Assembly: GCA_944363975.1 (NCBI GenBank)
Contig: CALVVU010000001.1
Span: 1-64,000 of the forward strand
Direction of reading: 5' to 3'
DNA: 64,000 bases
DNA from: Candidatus Coprovivens excrementavium
Lineage (GTDB): Bacteria; Bacillota_I; Bacilli_A; RF39; UBA660
Shown piece after piece: positions 8,477 to 17,089 of the stretch; position 1 is the stretch's first letter; each line of letters begins with the position of its first letter. The notes below the pieces were generated by a model. It was not told where the DNA came from. It did no database searches and was given only the letters and a program-made list of their open reading frames with translations. Made by a program: the position numbers and the translations under genes.

Positions 8477-9157
8477 TTATATATCTAAAATTAATTTTAC
8501 TTTAGCGGTGATTTTTTCGTCACTTAATTGGGAATCGAGATTCAAACTTTGAATCATTGCTGAATATTCTGTTCCTTTATTTAGTTCATTTAATATTTCT
8601 TTACTATAATATCTAGGAACATATCCTAAATGGTATTTGTTTCCATTTCTTTCATATATAACTTTGATTGCATGATTATCTTTTTCATTATTAAGTTCAT
8701 GTTCTAAATATAGTTTATCATTTATTTTAAGATAATTTTTACATTCTTCCACGTCTTTGCAATAATTTGTTCCAGCAACATCAAATTCAACTCTATTTGG
8801 TTCAAATGCAGATACGAATTCATAGTTATCTGTAACAATTCTTCCTCGTGTAGCTTTTAATATTTCAAAATTATCTGAATCTCTTTCCAAATTATAGCAA
8901 TTTAAAATTTCTAAATAATCTGGTCTTGCTGGATTTGGTAATCTAGTTGCAATGTTAATAAACAATTTTTCATTTTCATATATTTTACTTGTATCTTCGA
9001 AACCTGGAAAATAATTAAAACCTACTTCTTTAGCGTCGTTTAATTCAGGATTTACATAATAGAATTTATATTTTGAGGATTCTTTAACTAAAGCTCCAAC
9101 TTTATATCTTCTTCTAGAAATTGGCTCTTTCCAAATCAACCATAGTTCATCTTTCAT
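8477..9157 (-). CDS. HIRAN-domain protein, partner of a HipA-like kinase
   Basis: 226 aa. The C-terminal part, about residues 122-200 (FDVAGTNYC...LKINDKLYLEHELNNEKDNHAIKVIYE...HLGYVPRYYSKEI), matches the HIRAN domain, a DNA-end-binding module first described in HIP116/Rad5 proteins. The N-terminal half (residues 1-120) is not recognised and may contact the kinase. It lies 15 nt downstream of the HipA-like gene, so the two form an operon closed by a terminator. HIRAN partners have been reported for some HipA-homologous kinase families in toxin-antitoxin-like arrangements; that this pair works so is inferred. Confidence 0.75.
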   Translation of the reverse strand: MKDELWLIWKEPISRRRYKVGALVKESSKYKFYYVNPELNDAKEVGFNYFPGFEDTSKIYENEKLFINIATRLPNPARPDYLEILNCYNLERDSDNFEILKATRGRIVTDNYEFVSAFEPNRVEFDVAGTNYCKDVEECKNYLKINDKLYLEHELNNEKDNHAIKVIYERNGNKYHLGYVPRYYSKEILNELNKGTEYSAMIQSLNLDSQLSDEKITAKVKLILDI

Positions 9158-9172
9158 TTTACCTACCTCTTT

Positions 9173-10036
9173 TTATTTACAATCATTTATACTCAATAGT
9201 ATATCTCTTCGTTTTATTAGATATTTTATTATATGTTTTTTATGTTCATCAGTCAATAATTCATCAGGTATTTTATTAACTATATCGCTTATTATTTCAT
9301 TAGATAAATTGTTTAATTTTTTTATTTCTTCACTGATATATTTAGGGTAGCTATCATATAAATATTTTATTAATTCAAAATGCTTATATTTATTATGATT
9401 ATCTTCTTTATATATTAAAGTTTTACTTCTATTAATATACGCATCAAAGTCTTTAAGTTTATTATAATATTTTATTGCCTCGTTTATATTTTTAAATTCT
9501 CTTAATAGACTGTCACCATTATCATATAATGGTGATATATAATATTTTCCGTCTCGTTCTGTAATTCCCCAATTTTCTTCATGTCTATCTTGTTCTCCTA
9601 TTAATGCATCAAACAACATTATTTTTAAAAAGTCTTTAAATAATTCTGCATCTATTTCATCTAAAGTCGATTTTATATTTGAAATTGTATAATAATATTT
9701 TCGCTCTTCCTCACTCTTATTCAAGAATGCTACTATATCAGTATGGGGAGATTTTAATGGATCAGAGAAGATATAATTTAAAATACCTATTTTGCCATCA
9801 TTATCTTTTGCTAAATCTATTTTAGCACAAGGATATCCTAAAACTTTTGCTATTTCAAAAGCTATTTTTTCAGAACAAGTTTCACTACTGTTATAGTCTT
9901 CTCGCTCGTATTTAAACATAGCAATTTTGTTATTACTAGTTATTACTAGTCTTTTTTTTCTTGATCCTTTTACTATAGGTTCATCTTTGGTAAATTCAAA
10001 ATCTTTATTTATTATTTTTATTTCGTATTTATTCAT
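9173..10036 (-). CDS. HipA-like serine/threonine kinase
   Basis: 287 aa. It has the HipA-C catalytic signature FDALIGEQDRHEENWGI (about residues 141-157, catalytic Asp in QDRHEEN) and a metal-binding PLYDNGDS (about 167-174). Upstream CSEKIAFEIAKVLGYPCAKIDLA matches the N-lobe helix region. At 287 aa it is much shorter than HipA of E. coli (440 aa) and lacks the N-subdomain 1, like the compact kinases of split HipA systems. No HipB-type repressor is adjacent; the HIRAN protein follows instead. The target (a tRNA synthetase in classical HipA) cannot be told from sequence. Confidence 0.82.
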   Translation of the reverse strand: MNKYEIKIINKDFEFTKDEPIVKGSRKKRLVITSNNKIAMFKYEREDYNSSETCSEKIAFEIAKVLGYPCAKIDLAKDNDGKIGILNYIFSDPLKSPHTDIVAFLNKSEEERKYYYTISNIKSTLDEIDAELFKDFLKIMLFDALIGEQDRHEENWGITERDGKYYISPLYDNGDSLLREFKNINEAIKYYNKLKDFDAYINRSKTLIYKEDNHNKYKHFELIKYLYDSYPKYISEEIKKLNNLSNEIISDIVNKIPDELLTDEHKKHIIKYLIKRRDILLSINDCK

Positions 10037-10122
10037 AGAATCACCTATTCTTTATTATTATATCATATAAATATAGAAATTAACTATATTATACTTTACT
10101 ATATATTTTATACTAGATATAC

Positions 10123-10945
10123 TTATTTCCTTTTATAATGAATTAATATTCCACTACTATTATCATTAAATTTTCTATACGTTGTGTTTTCAAAGTAATT
10201 TAGGGCTTTTTTAATATTACCAAATATATATGTTACTATTATACCTTGAGATATAGAAGAAAGATGTTTAATCTTTCTTCTATATTCTTCTATGTTAACG
10301 TATTGAATTATATTAGAGAGATATATTAAATCATATGCTTCTTTAATATCCATATTTAATATATTTCCTTGAATATAGTTTATTTTAGTTTTTTTTTTTT
10401 AGATTTTCTCTTAGTTTGTAATAATTATATTCACTTAAATATGGATTTTGTTCTAGAGCATATGATTTAATTAATGGTTCTGAAGAAAATAAGGGGGAAT
10501 TATATATATCGTACCAACTATTATAATCGAATAAGTATTCCCAAAATTCTTTGGATTGGTTATCTAAGTTAGGAGATATCTTATTATAAAAGATATCATC
10601 ATAATAATCTTCATTATTAATACTTATGTCATCTATAAAGAAAGAGATATATTCTTCTAAAGATAATGATTTAATAGAAGCTATTTTTAATTCTAAAAAG
10701 AATTTTGGAAATATACTAATATCAAAAGCATCTATTATAGATGGTTTAGTTAATAAAGAATTTAGTATTTGGTCTCCGCTACCTATTACACATAAAATTT
10801 TATCTTTATTAAGTAAGATATCTATTATATCTTGAAGTCTTTCATTTGTTTTTTTATATATAAATGATTGTTCATTAAAGGTAGTTTCTTTATTATAGAA
10901 TTTAGTACCTCTTACTATATTTTGAGCTATATCTAAGTAATCCAT
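10123..10945 (-). pseudogene. DUF3419-like (SAM-dependent transferase-like) gene split by a poly-A frameshift
   Basis: The first part (10945-10385, 186 aa) has a nucleotide-binding start ILCVIGSGDQ and AFDIS typical of SAM-dependent enzymes and resembles DUF3419 (3-amino-3-carboxypropyl transferase-like) proteins. It ends in KKKN-stop just after a run of 12 A (10400-10389). Removing one A continues the frame without a stop through INYIQGNILNMDIKEAYDLIYLSNIIQYV into the second part (10353-10123), which completes the fold. The split is therefore a one-base slip: a phase-variable gene, a slippage-dependent gene, a mutation, or a sequencing error. An AGAGGAG site precedes the ATG at 10945. A terminator-like end is not seen. 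Confidence 0.8.
10389..10400 (-). repeat. Homopolymer run of 12 A (minus strand)
   Basis: Sits inside the DUF3419-like gene at the exact point of frame loss; a run of 11 A restores one continuous frame. Confidence 0.85.
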
Positions 10946-10992
10946 ATTATCTCCTCTTTTATGAGTTAATATTATATACTAAGATATTAAAA

Positions 10993-11016
10993 AATACTAA
11001 CTTTTTAGTTAGTATT
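10993..11016 (-). terminator. Terminator of the ABC-F gene
   Basis: AATACTAA/TTAGTATT stem with T7 on the minus strand. The TAA stop of the gene is inside the hairpin. The same 24-bp hairpin is repeated at 13496-13519 and 16328-16351. Confidence 0.8.
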
Positions 11017-12687
11017 ATATTTTTTTCTTTTATTAGGTTCTTCTTCTATATTAGATAATCTTGATATTTGTTCTTTATAATCATCATAATTACCTATATA
11101 TGAATTTATATGATTATTTTCTATATAAAGAGTTCTTTTAGCTAATTTATTAATAAAGTATCTATCATGTGAAATAAAGAGAATAGTGCCAGTATATTCA
11201 TTTAAGGCTTCTTCTAACATTTCTTTAGTATCTATATCTATATGATTAGTTGGTTCATCTAAGATTAAGAAATTAGCTTTTTTTTGAATTAGTTCTAATA
11301 ATTTTAGTCTTACTTTTTCTCCTCCAGAAAGAGATTTAACTTTTTTAAAGACATTTTCACCATAGAATAAGAATTTAGCTAAAGTAGCTCTTAGAGATGT
11401 TTCAGTACCATCAAAGAATTTACGAGCAGTATCTAATATAGTAGCATTTTCATCATCAAAGTGTATTTCTTGAGGTAAATAACCTATTTTAACATTACTA
11501 CCTAATTTTATTTCACCATCTATTATTTCAGCTGGGGTATCATTAAATAATAATTTTATTATAGTAGATTTACCTGTACCATTTTTACCCATTAAGCATA
11601 CTTTTTCACCATATCTAATATGTATATTAGCATCTTCTAATAAGATTCTATCTCCTATCATAAGACTTAGATTATCAATTATTAAGACTTCTTTGCCAGA
11701 TCTTTTTTGGACTTGAAAATCAAGAGGAAGTTCTTTGGTTGTTTCTGGTTTATCTAGTAATTCTATTTTATCTAGTCTTTTTTGAATACTAGCTGCCCTT
11801 TTAAAGAATGATTCGCCACCTGGGAAAGCAAGATGACCAAATTCTTGTAGTTTTTTAATAGATGCTTTCATAGCAGCTATTTGTTTTTGTTGATCTTTAA
11901 AGTCTTCAAATTCAGACATTATTCTTCTTTCATTTTCTTCTAAATAATAAGAGTAATTACCAAAGAATACTTCTTCTTTTCCTCTTTCAATTAATATAGT
12001 TTTAGTTGTTACTTTATCTAAGAAATATCGATCATGAGAACTTATTATAATAGATCCTTTATAATTTATTAAATATTCTTCTAGCCATTCTAAAGTATCT
12101 ATATCTAGATGATTAGTTGGTTCATCTAATAATAGAATAGATGGTTCACTTAAGATAAGAGAAGCAAAGTATACTATAGTTTTTTCTCCTCCAGATAATG
12201 TATTAAATTTTCTATCTAACATTTCTGGTTTTATTTTAAAACCATTACATACTTTATTTATATCTGATTCTAATTGATAGCCATTTAAGTTATTAAATTT
12301 TTCTTGTAAGATACCATATTTTTTTAATAGATTATTTAGTTCATTTGGTTTACAAGTAGACATTTTATTTTCTAGTTCTCTTAGTTTTTGTTCTATTTCT
12401 ATAACTTTAGTTTTTCCTATTAGTAAGATTTCTTTTACTGTAGTTTCTTCTTTAAATATAGGAGGTATTTGGGATAACATACCTATTGTAGAATCTTTTC
12501 TTATAGATATATTTCCATTATTTATATTTTCTTCTCCTATTATTATTTTAAAGATGGTAGTTTTACCACTACCATTTGGGCCGATTAATGCTATACGTTC
12601 TTTAGTTTTTAATTCTAAGTTAAAACCATTTAGTACTTTTTTAAAACCAAAGTTTTTTTCTATATTACTAAGACTTAATTCTATCAT
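11005..12687 (-). CDS. ABC-F family ATP-binding protein
   Basis: About 560 aa with two ABC domains and no membrane segments. Domain 1 has GPNGSGKTT, LSGGEK and LLLDEPTNHLDID; domain 2 has GKNGTGKST, LSGGEK and LILDEPTNHIDID. The ABC-F linker between them contains the helical FEDFKDQQKQIAAMKASIKK region. ABC-F proteins bind the ribosomal E site and act as translation factors or antibiotic-resistance proteins; the sequence does not decide which. The frame can be extended to a GTG at 12696, but the ATG at 12687 with AGAGGTGA upstream is the likely start. The stop codon is embedded in the terminator. Confidence 0.9.
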   Translation of the reverse strand: MIELSLSNIEKNFGFKKVLNGFNLELKTKERIALIGPNGSGKTTIFKIIIGEENINNGNISIRKDSTIGMLSQIPPIFKEETTVKEILLIGKTKVIEIEQKLRELENKMSTCKPNELNNLLKKYGILQEKFNNLNGYQLESDINKVCNGFKIKPEMLDRKFNTLSGGEKTIVYFASLILSEPSILLLDEPTNHLDIDTLEWLEEYLINYKGSIIISSHDRYFLDKVTTKTILIERGKEEVFFGNYSYYLEENERRIMSEFEDFKDQQKQIAAMKASIKKLQEFGHLAFPGGESFFKRAASIQKRLDKIELLDKPETTKELPLDFQVQKRSGKEVLIIDNLSLMIGDRILLEDANIHIRYGEKVCLMGKNGTGKSTIIKLLFNDTPAEIIDGEIKLGSNVKIGYLPQEIHFDDENATILDTARKFFDGTETSLRATLAKFLFYGENVFKKVKSLSGGEKVRLKLLELIQKKANFLILDEPTNHIDIDTKEMLEEALNEYTGTILFISHDRYFINKLAKRTLYIENNHINSYIGNYDDYKEQISRLSNIEEEPNKRKKYNTN

Positions 12688-12890
12688 TAATCTCACCTCT
12701 TTTGGTGTTATTATAACATATTTATTTTAAGTAAAATAAAACATACTAATTGCTATAACATTATTATTCTTATATATTTTCTTTTTATAAAAAATAATCC
12801 ACTAGCATAGCTAGTGGTTTTTCTCTAGCGCCTATAAGGCTAACATTCCTGCTTCGCTTCAAAGCGTACTCACGACTCACACTTGCAGTA

Positions 12891-13352
12891 CTATTTCTTG
12901 CTACCCGTAAACGGGTTAATTTTATCTATTGTTAATTGTTCTGACAGGTGATCCTCTTTAAGCTGTTCATCGATATAGTTTCGTATCATTTCTGCATTCT
13001 TTCCTGCTGTATCTACATAATACCCTCTACACCAAAACTGTCTGTTTCTATATTTGAATTTCATATCTCCCCAGCGTTCATATATCATCACACTACTTTT
13101 TCCTTTCAAAAAGCCCATAAAACTTGATATGCTCATTTTAGGTGGAATTTCTACCAACATATGCACATGGTCAGGACATACTTCTGCGGTTATTATATTT
13201 ACACCCTTCCATTTACATAACTCTCTCAATATTTTTCCAATTTCCAATCTATTATCTCCATAGAACTCTTTTCTTCTATACTTTGGTGCAAAAACTATAT
13301 GATACTTACAATTCCACTTAGTATGTGATAAACTATTAATGTCTTTCCACAT
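12891..13352 (-). CDS. tnpA: IS200/IS605 family transposase TnpA (Y1-type HUH nuclease)
   Basis: 153 aa, the usual length. It has the HUH motif in CPDHVHMLVEIPP (about residues 60-72) and the catalytic Tyr in GYYVDTAGKNAEMIRNYIDEQ (about residues 110-130), followed by conserved amphipathic helix residues. It cuts and rejoins single-stranded DNA at the subterminal hairpins. The gene looks intact. The AAAAGGAGT ribosome binding site is complementary to ACTCCTTTT in its own leader, so translation is probably kept low as in IS200. Confidence 0.95.
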   Translation of the reverse strand: MWKDINSLSHTKWNCKYHIVFAPKYRRKEFYGDNRLEIGKILRELCKWKGVNIITAEVCPDHVHMLVEIPPKMSISSFMGFLKGKSSVMIYERWGDMKFKYRNRQFWCRGYYVDTAGKNAEMIRNYIDEQLKEDHLSEQLTIDKINPFTGSKK

Positions 13353-13361
13353 GGACTGACC

Positions 13362-13425
13362 ACTCCTTTTTCATTGTATTTTTATTTGCAATTGTGAGTC
13401 GCAAATATATAATACCAAAAGGAGT
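13362..13425 (-). promoter_or_regulatory. Ribosome-binding-site sequestering leader of tnpA
   Basis: ACTCCTTTT (13362-13370) is complementary to AAAAGGAGT (13417-13425); the first covers the Shine-Dalgarno of tnpA on the minus-strand RNA. An inner TTTGC/GCAAA stem lies at 13386-13404. IS200 is known to limit transposase this way. Confidence 0.6.
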
Positions 13426-13495
13426 TTTTTATTGAATACTCAACGCTAAAGCTAAACTGAACCCCCAGACAATCTGGGGTTTTAGTATACAAAAA

Positions 13496-13519
13496 AATAC
13501 TAACTTTTTAGTTAGTATT
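13496..13519 (-). terminator. Hairpin terminator, second copy of the repeated 24-bp type
   Basis: Same sequence as 10993-11016, with T7 on the minus strand. It lies 120 nt after the zinc-hook ATPase gene and immediately next to the IS200 end. 13520-13638 holds nothing else. Confidence 0.75.
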
Positions 13520-13638
13520 TATGTAAGTATATATACTATCTTATTTAAATTAATATATGTTAATAATAGTTCAGTTACCAGTTTTTTGGAATTGCAAATA
13601 TAATTATATAAAAAAGAATTCCTTTTGAATTTATATCT

Positions 13639-15600
13639 TTATTTTTTAGATTTTATTATTTCAAAAACCCAATTAGAAAATATGTCATATTTATATGGGT
13701 TTAGAGAAATAAAATATGATGAATTATGATGAACTATTTCTGATAATTCATCCTTTATTGATTTTTTATTTTTTTCTACTTTTAAATTTTCTCTTGTCCA
13801 TACTATTTTTTCATAATTTGTCAATTCATTGTAATCAAACTTTTCTAAAATATTATCTGGCATTTTCTCCAGATCTTTTTCTATTACTTTTTTTACAGCT
13901 GCTAATGCAGTTTCTTCTGTTTCCCCTTTTTTAGATAATTCTTCTAATATATCTTCTTTAGATTTTTGATGCAAAATAGCTGATAAATAACCATATGCCA
14001 AATTATGTTTTTTGTTGTGTTTATTCCTTTTTAATTCTAATAATAATCTATAATTAATAATTTTACGATAATAAGGCATATCTTTATTTTGATTAATAAA
14101 ATTCTCGATGTGTTTATCTAATGGTTCAAAGTCTTTTTCTTCAATTTTTATTAAATCTATATTTCCGTTTCTATTTATTAAATATTGAATTTCTCCGATG
14201 TTTTTCTTAGTAAGGTTTTCTTGTTTACTTTTTAATATAACTGCATATTTTGCAAATAATTGATCATGCGATAATATAAGGAATGTTTTATCATTACTTA
14301 ATTGTGTAATTAAATTAAATATTTTATGTCTTCTATTATCATCAAATGATGATGCTGGATCATCTAATATAATTATTTGTTTTTTGGTCGATAATAAAAA
14401 TAATAGTAAGCATATTAAATTTTTTTCTCCATGTGATAAACATTTAAAACTATTTCCTTCTAATTTGTCTTTATTATGTACTAATTGAATAGATGCCGTT
14501 TTTGAGTTTGTGTTATATGATAATTTTTTAAAACTATAATTTATATCAAATTTTTCTAAATATTCATTTAAATTTTTAATACTATTATTAATTATTTTGT
14601 AAGTTCTTGATTTTAAAATACTTATTTCTTTTCTTATTTCTTTCAAATTATCAAGCGTTGGTTTTATTTCTTTATATAATTTAGAATAAATCTCCAACAA
14701 TTCCTTTGGTATCTTAATATTGGATATTTTATCTAAATCAAACTCTCCGTAACTATATGATTCGATAGTTTTGTATAAATCTTTGGCAAAAACATATATT
14801 TTCATTCTTTTTTCAAAATCCGATATTAATTTTTGTATATCTTTCTTTCTAGAAAAATCTGGTACAGCTATATTTACTTTTTCTAAAACATCAGAAGCAT
14901 CAGATATTATTTGATAATTTTCTAATTTAATAGTAGTAATTTTTTCTATTTTATTAATTCTACTTTCTGTCATCTTTCTTCCGCAAAATGGGCATTTTCC
15001 TACTTTATAAAAATTATTATTATTTTTTCCTTCATTTAACCAATTAACATAATTTATATTATTTCTTTTTATAAAATTTATATAGAATTTATTATTAGGA
15101 TCTTCTTGTTCTTTTTGAATTTTATATACTGGAGAACTAGCTGTTAGTGAAGTCTTATTTTCTGATATTTTTCTTTTGTTTAATACTTTTATAACTTGAT
15201 CCATATCTTGTATAAATTTGTCAAAAGTACTTTTTTGAGCATATATTTTTGAAAACTCATTAGATATTTTATTTCTTAATTCTTCTAAATTCGTTTCATC
15301 GGAAAAAATAATGTTATATATCCTTTCGTTTTCTTTATTATCTAAACTTATATATTTCATACTCTCTTCATTGAAAATTTCACAATTATCTATACAATAA
15401 TCTTTAGGGTCTATTTCTACTTTTACATCTTCTTTATTTTTTCCAAAAGTAACATAATTTTCCAAATTTTGTTGTGTTAATGCTAATCCTATTGCCGATT
15501 TGCCACTTCCACACATTCCACATAATACATTTATTTTATTTTCTATTATATTTAATTCGACTTCAGATATGTTTTTTACATTTTTTAGTTTTAATCTCAT
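13639..15600 (-). CDS. Zinc-hook AAA ATPase (Rad50/RloC-like), candidate defence protein
   Basis: 653 aa. Walker A is GMCGSGKS (28-35), a CPFCGRK zinc-hook-like motif lies near residue 202 inside a coiled-coil-rich region, the ABC signature is LSHGEKN (about 388), Walker B is IIILDDPASSFDD (about 405-417) and the H-loop is LILSHDQ (about 442). This is the architecture of SMC/Rad50-like ATPases in the AAA_13 group, which includes RloC and PrrC. A C-terminal extension of about 200 aa ends with VHHNSSYFISLNPYKYD, which could hold an effector function; no nuclease motif is recognised. A 73-aa gene lies 30 nt upstream in the same operon. The setting among IS, pseudogenes and a HipA-like system fits a defence role, which is an inference. 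Confidence 0.75.
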   Translation of the reverse strand: MRLKLKNVKNISEVELNIIENKINVLCGMCGSGKSAIGLALTQQNLENYVTFGKNKEDVKVEIDPKDYCIDNCEIFNEESMKYISLDNKENERIYNIIFSDETNLEELRNKISNEFSKIYAQKSTFDKFIQDMDQVIKVLNKRKISENKTSLTASSPVYKIQKEQEDPNNKFYINFIKRNNINYVNWLNEGKNNNNFYKVGKCPFCGRKMTESRINKIEKITTIKLENYQIISDASDVLEKVNIAVPDFSRKKDIQKLISDFEKRMKIYVFAKDLYKTIESYSYGEFDLDKISNIKIPKELLEIYSKLYKEIKPTLDNLKEIRKEISILKSRTYKIINNSIKNLNEYLEKFDINYSFKKLSYNTNSKTASIQLVHNKDKLEGNSFKCLSHGEKNLICLLLFLLSTKKQIIILDDPASSFDDNRRHKIFNLITQLSNDKTFLILSHDQLFAKYAVILKSKQENLTKKNIGEIQYLINRNGNIDLIKIEEKDFEPLDKHIENFINQNKDMPYYRKIINYRLLLELKRNKHNKKHNLAYGYLSAILHQKSKEDILEELSKKGETEETALAAVKKVIEKDLEKMPDNILEKFDYNELTNYEKIVWTRENLKVEKNKKSIKDELSEIVHHNSSYFISLNPYKYDIFSNWVFEIIKSKK

Positions 15601-15630
15601 AATTCACCTCTTTTGTTCTATTTTAACAGC

Positions 15631-15852
15631 TTATTTTCTGTATAAATAAATATATGCTGCAAATAATTCAAACACATCTTTGGCTTCGTAATCGTTTAAA
15701 TCTCTCGTGCTTTCATAAGCATCGATAAGTTTGTCAGTTGCTTTAATTACTTTTTCAGATTTACCAATTTTTTCTGAAAGAAGCTTTATTGCTTTTTCTT
15801 TAGTTAATGATTCGAATATATTATCAACAAATTTTATTATATCTTGATTCAC
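15631..15852 (-). CDS. Small protein preceding the zinc-hook ATPase
   Basis: 73 aa, predicted all-helical (IIKFVDNIFESLTKEKAIKLLSEKIGKSEKVIKATDKLIDAYES...AKDVFELFAAYIYLYRK). It starts with GTG, with GGAGGTGA well placed 5' of it. It ends 30 nt before the ATPase gene, so they are very likely cotranscribed. It could be a regulatory or antitoxin-like partner. No family recognised. Confidence 0.6.
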   Translation of the reverse strand: MNQDIIKFVDNIFESLTKEKAIKLLSEKIGKSEKVIKATDKLIDAYESTRDLNDYEAKDVFELFAAYIYLYRK

Positions 15853-15961
15853 CTTTTGTCACCTCCATTATCTTAAATACTTAGTTATATACTAAGCTTT
15901 TTTAAATTTAACTATTATTATACTATCAAAGTATTTTTTATCTAGGATACCTATACATAAA

Positions 15962-15984
15962 AGTACTAACATATAGTTAGTACT
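15962..15984 (-). terminator. Hairpin terminator (variant of the repeated type)
   Basis: AGTACTAA/TTAGTACT stem with a TATA-type loop, followed by T4 on the minus strand, just after the broken small gene. Confidence 0.6.
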
Positions 15985-16005
15985 TAACATTTAGATATTA
16001 TATAT

Positions 16006-16147
16006 TTAAATGAGTTTCCAATCATTTTTATTTATTACTTCAATAAATTTTTCAATATAATTAAGCTTTTCATCCTTATATTTAAGTTCTTCTTTTGCTT
16101 TTATTTTTTAATTTTATTTGCTCCTCTATGCTAATTGTTTTTTTCAT
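16006..16147 (-). pseudogene. Frameshifted small gene
   Basis: ATG at 16147 starts MKKTISIEEQIKLK; the frame is then lost in an A-rich stretch. One base shifted, it continues as IKAKEELKYKDEKLNYIEKFIEVINKNDWKLI and stops at 16006. Together this would be a helical protein of about 47 aa. A good promoter lies upstream at 16273-16300. No family recognised. Confidence 0.55.
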
Positions 16148-16272
16148 TTAAATTTCATCTCTTTCTACTACTTAATATTGCTAAATTTTGGTCACCTTAT
16201 AAATACTTGTCTGTATCTATCCTTTCTTATTTTTAATGTATTACTTAATCTTAAAACTATATATTCAAATAA

Positions 16273-16300
16273 ATTATAACATGTTTTTTATTTATAACAA
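16273..16300 (-). promoter_or_regulatory. Promoter of the frameshifted small gene
   Basis: TTGTTA (16300-16295) and TATAAT (16278-16273), 16-bp spacer, minus strand. Confidence 0.5.
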
Positions 16301-16327
16301 TTTAAATGATTGCTTTTAAAACTAAAA

Positions 16328-16351
16328 AAATACTAACTTTTTAGTTAGTAT
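16328..16351 (-). terminator. Hairpin terminator, third copy of the repeated 24-bp type
   Basis: Same stem as 10993-11016, with T7 on the minus strand, directly at the stop of the broken gene 16352-16813. Confidence 0.75.
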
Positions 16352-16813
16352 TTACATTTTAAAAGTAGTAGTATCATCTGGAGTTAGATTCTTTTCTTTT
16401 ATTAAAGAGATTATTCTAATTCTTAATTCATTTTCCCAAGTAGGACAATATACTATTGGTATTTCTTTAGAAGTTGTATCAATTACTTTCATATATTCAT
16501 TATTTTCTTCTATACCAATAAATATACTATCATCTACTTCATAACCAGATTCATTTAATATAGGAATAACATATTCTTTAAATAAATCTATAGATACTGG
16601 GACAGTTCCTGGTATTTAATATATATAAATTATATATATCTATTATATATATTTTGTTTTATATCTATTATATATATTTTGTTTTATATCTATTATATAT
16701 ATTTTGTTTTATATCTATTATATATATTTTGTTTTTGTTTTTTTGGTTAAAAGAACAAAATCTAATTCTCTTTCTATATTTTTCTTTTTATATTCTAAGA
16801 ATTCTTTTGTCAT
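16352..16813 (-). pseudogene. Gene broken by a tandem-repeat expansion
   Basis: The 5' part (ATG at 16813, MTKEFLEYKKKNIEREL...) runs about 30 codons and stops inside the 25-bp repeats at 16636-16735. An open frame resumes after them as IPGTVPVSIDLFKEYVIPILNESGYEVDD...PIVYCPTWENELRIRIISLIKEKN and ends at 16352. Both parts fit one protein of about 115 aa or more, but the middle is missing or replaced by AT-rich repeat. Family not recognised. Confidence 0.65.
16636..16735. repeat. Four perfect 25-bp tandem repeats
   Basis: Unit ATATCTATTATATATATTTT followed by GTTTT, four copies without mismatch (16636, 16661, 16686, 16711). They lie inside the broken gene and carry stops in its frame. Confidence 0.95.
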
Positions 16814-16995
16814 TATGTATCACATATTATTTAATATTTATATAGTATATATTAAATTAATTCTTCTATGTTTTTATTAATAAATATGTTATATTTTAGC
16901 TGACTCTTTAATGATTAGATTCGATAACTTATAACTTTTAGTAGTTTTTTATAGATGAAGATATTTTTATGTTTGAAAGTATTAGTCAAAATAAT

Positions 16996-17029
16996 AAAAG
17001 AAGATATTCATAATAGGATATCTTCTTTT
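16996..17029 (-). terminator. Terminator of the exopolysaccharide operon
   Basis: AAAAGAAGATAT/ATATCTTCTTTT stem on the minus strand, about 60 nt after the SDR gene. 16814-16995 shows no gene. Confidence 0.75.
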
Positions 17030-17089
17030 ATAACTATTTATTTTCGCCATTTAATATTTGTTTATTTATACATTTTTAATTATTATTAA

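Larger units (their letters stand above)
12790..13495 (-). mobile_element. IS200/IS605-type insertion sequence (tnpA only)
   Basis: About 700 bp with a single transposase gene and no tnpB, as in IS200. Subterminal imperfect palindromes occur at both ends: CCACTAG/CTAGTGG at 12799-12817 and CCCCAGA/TCTGGGG at 13463-13479, as expected for single-strand transposition. There are no terminal inverted repeats. It is clearly less AT-rich than its surroundings, a sign of recent arrival. The exact ends are estimates. Confidence 0.85.

Noticed and set aside
16636-16735. Possible CRISPR array
   Set aside because: The repeats are contiguous 25-mers without spacers and no cas gene is in the window.
16654-16845. 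Plus-strand frame of about 60 codons
   Set aside because: It is made of the 25-bp repeats and the reverse of the broken gene; Tyr/Ile repeats without an RBS.
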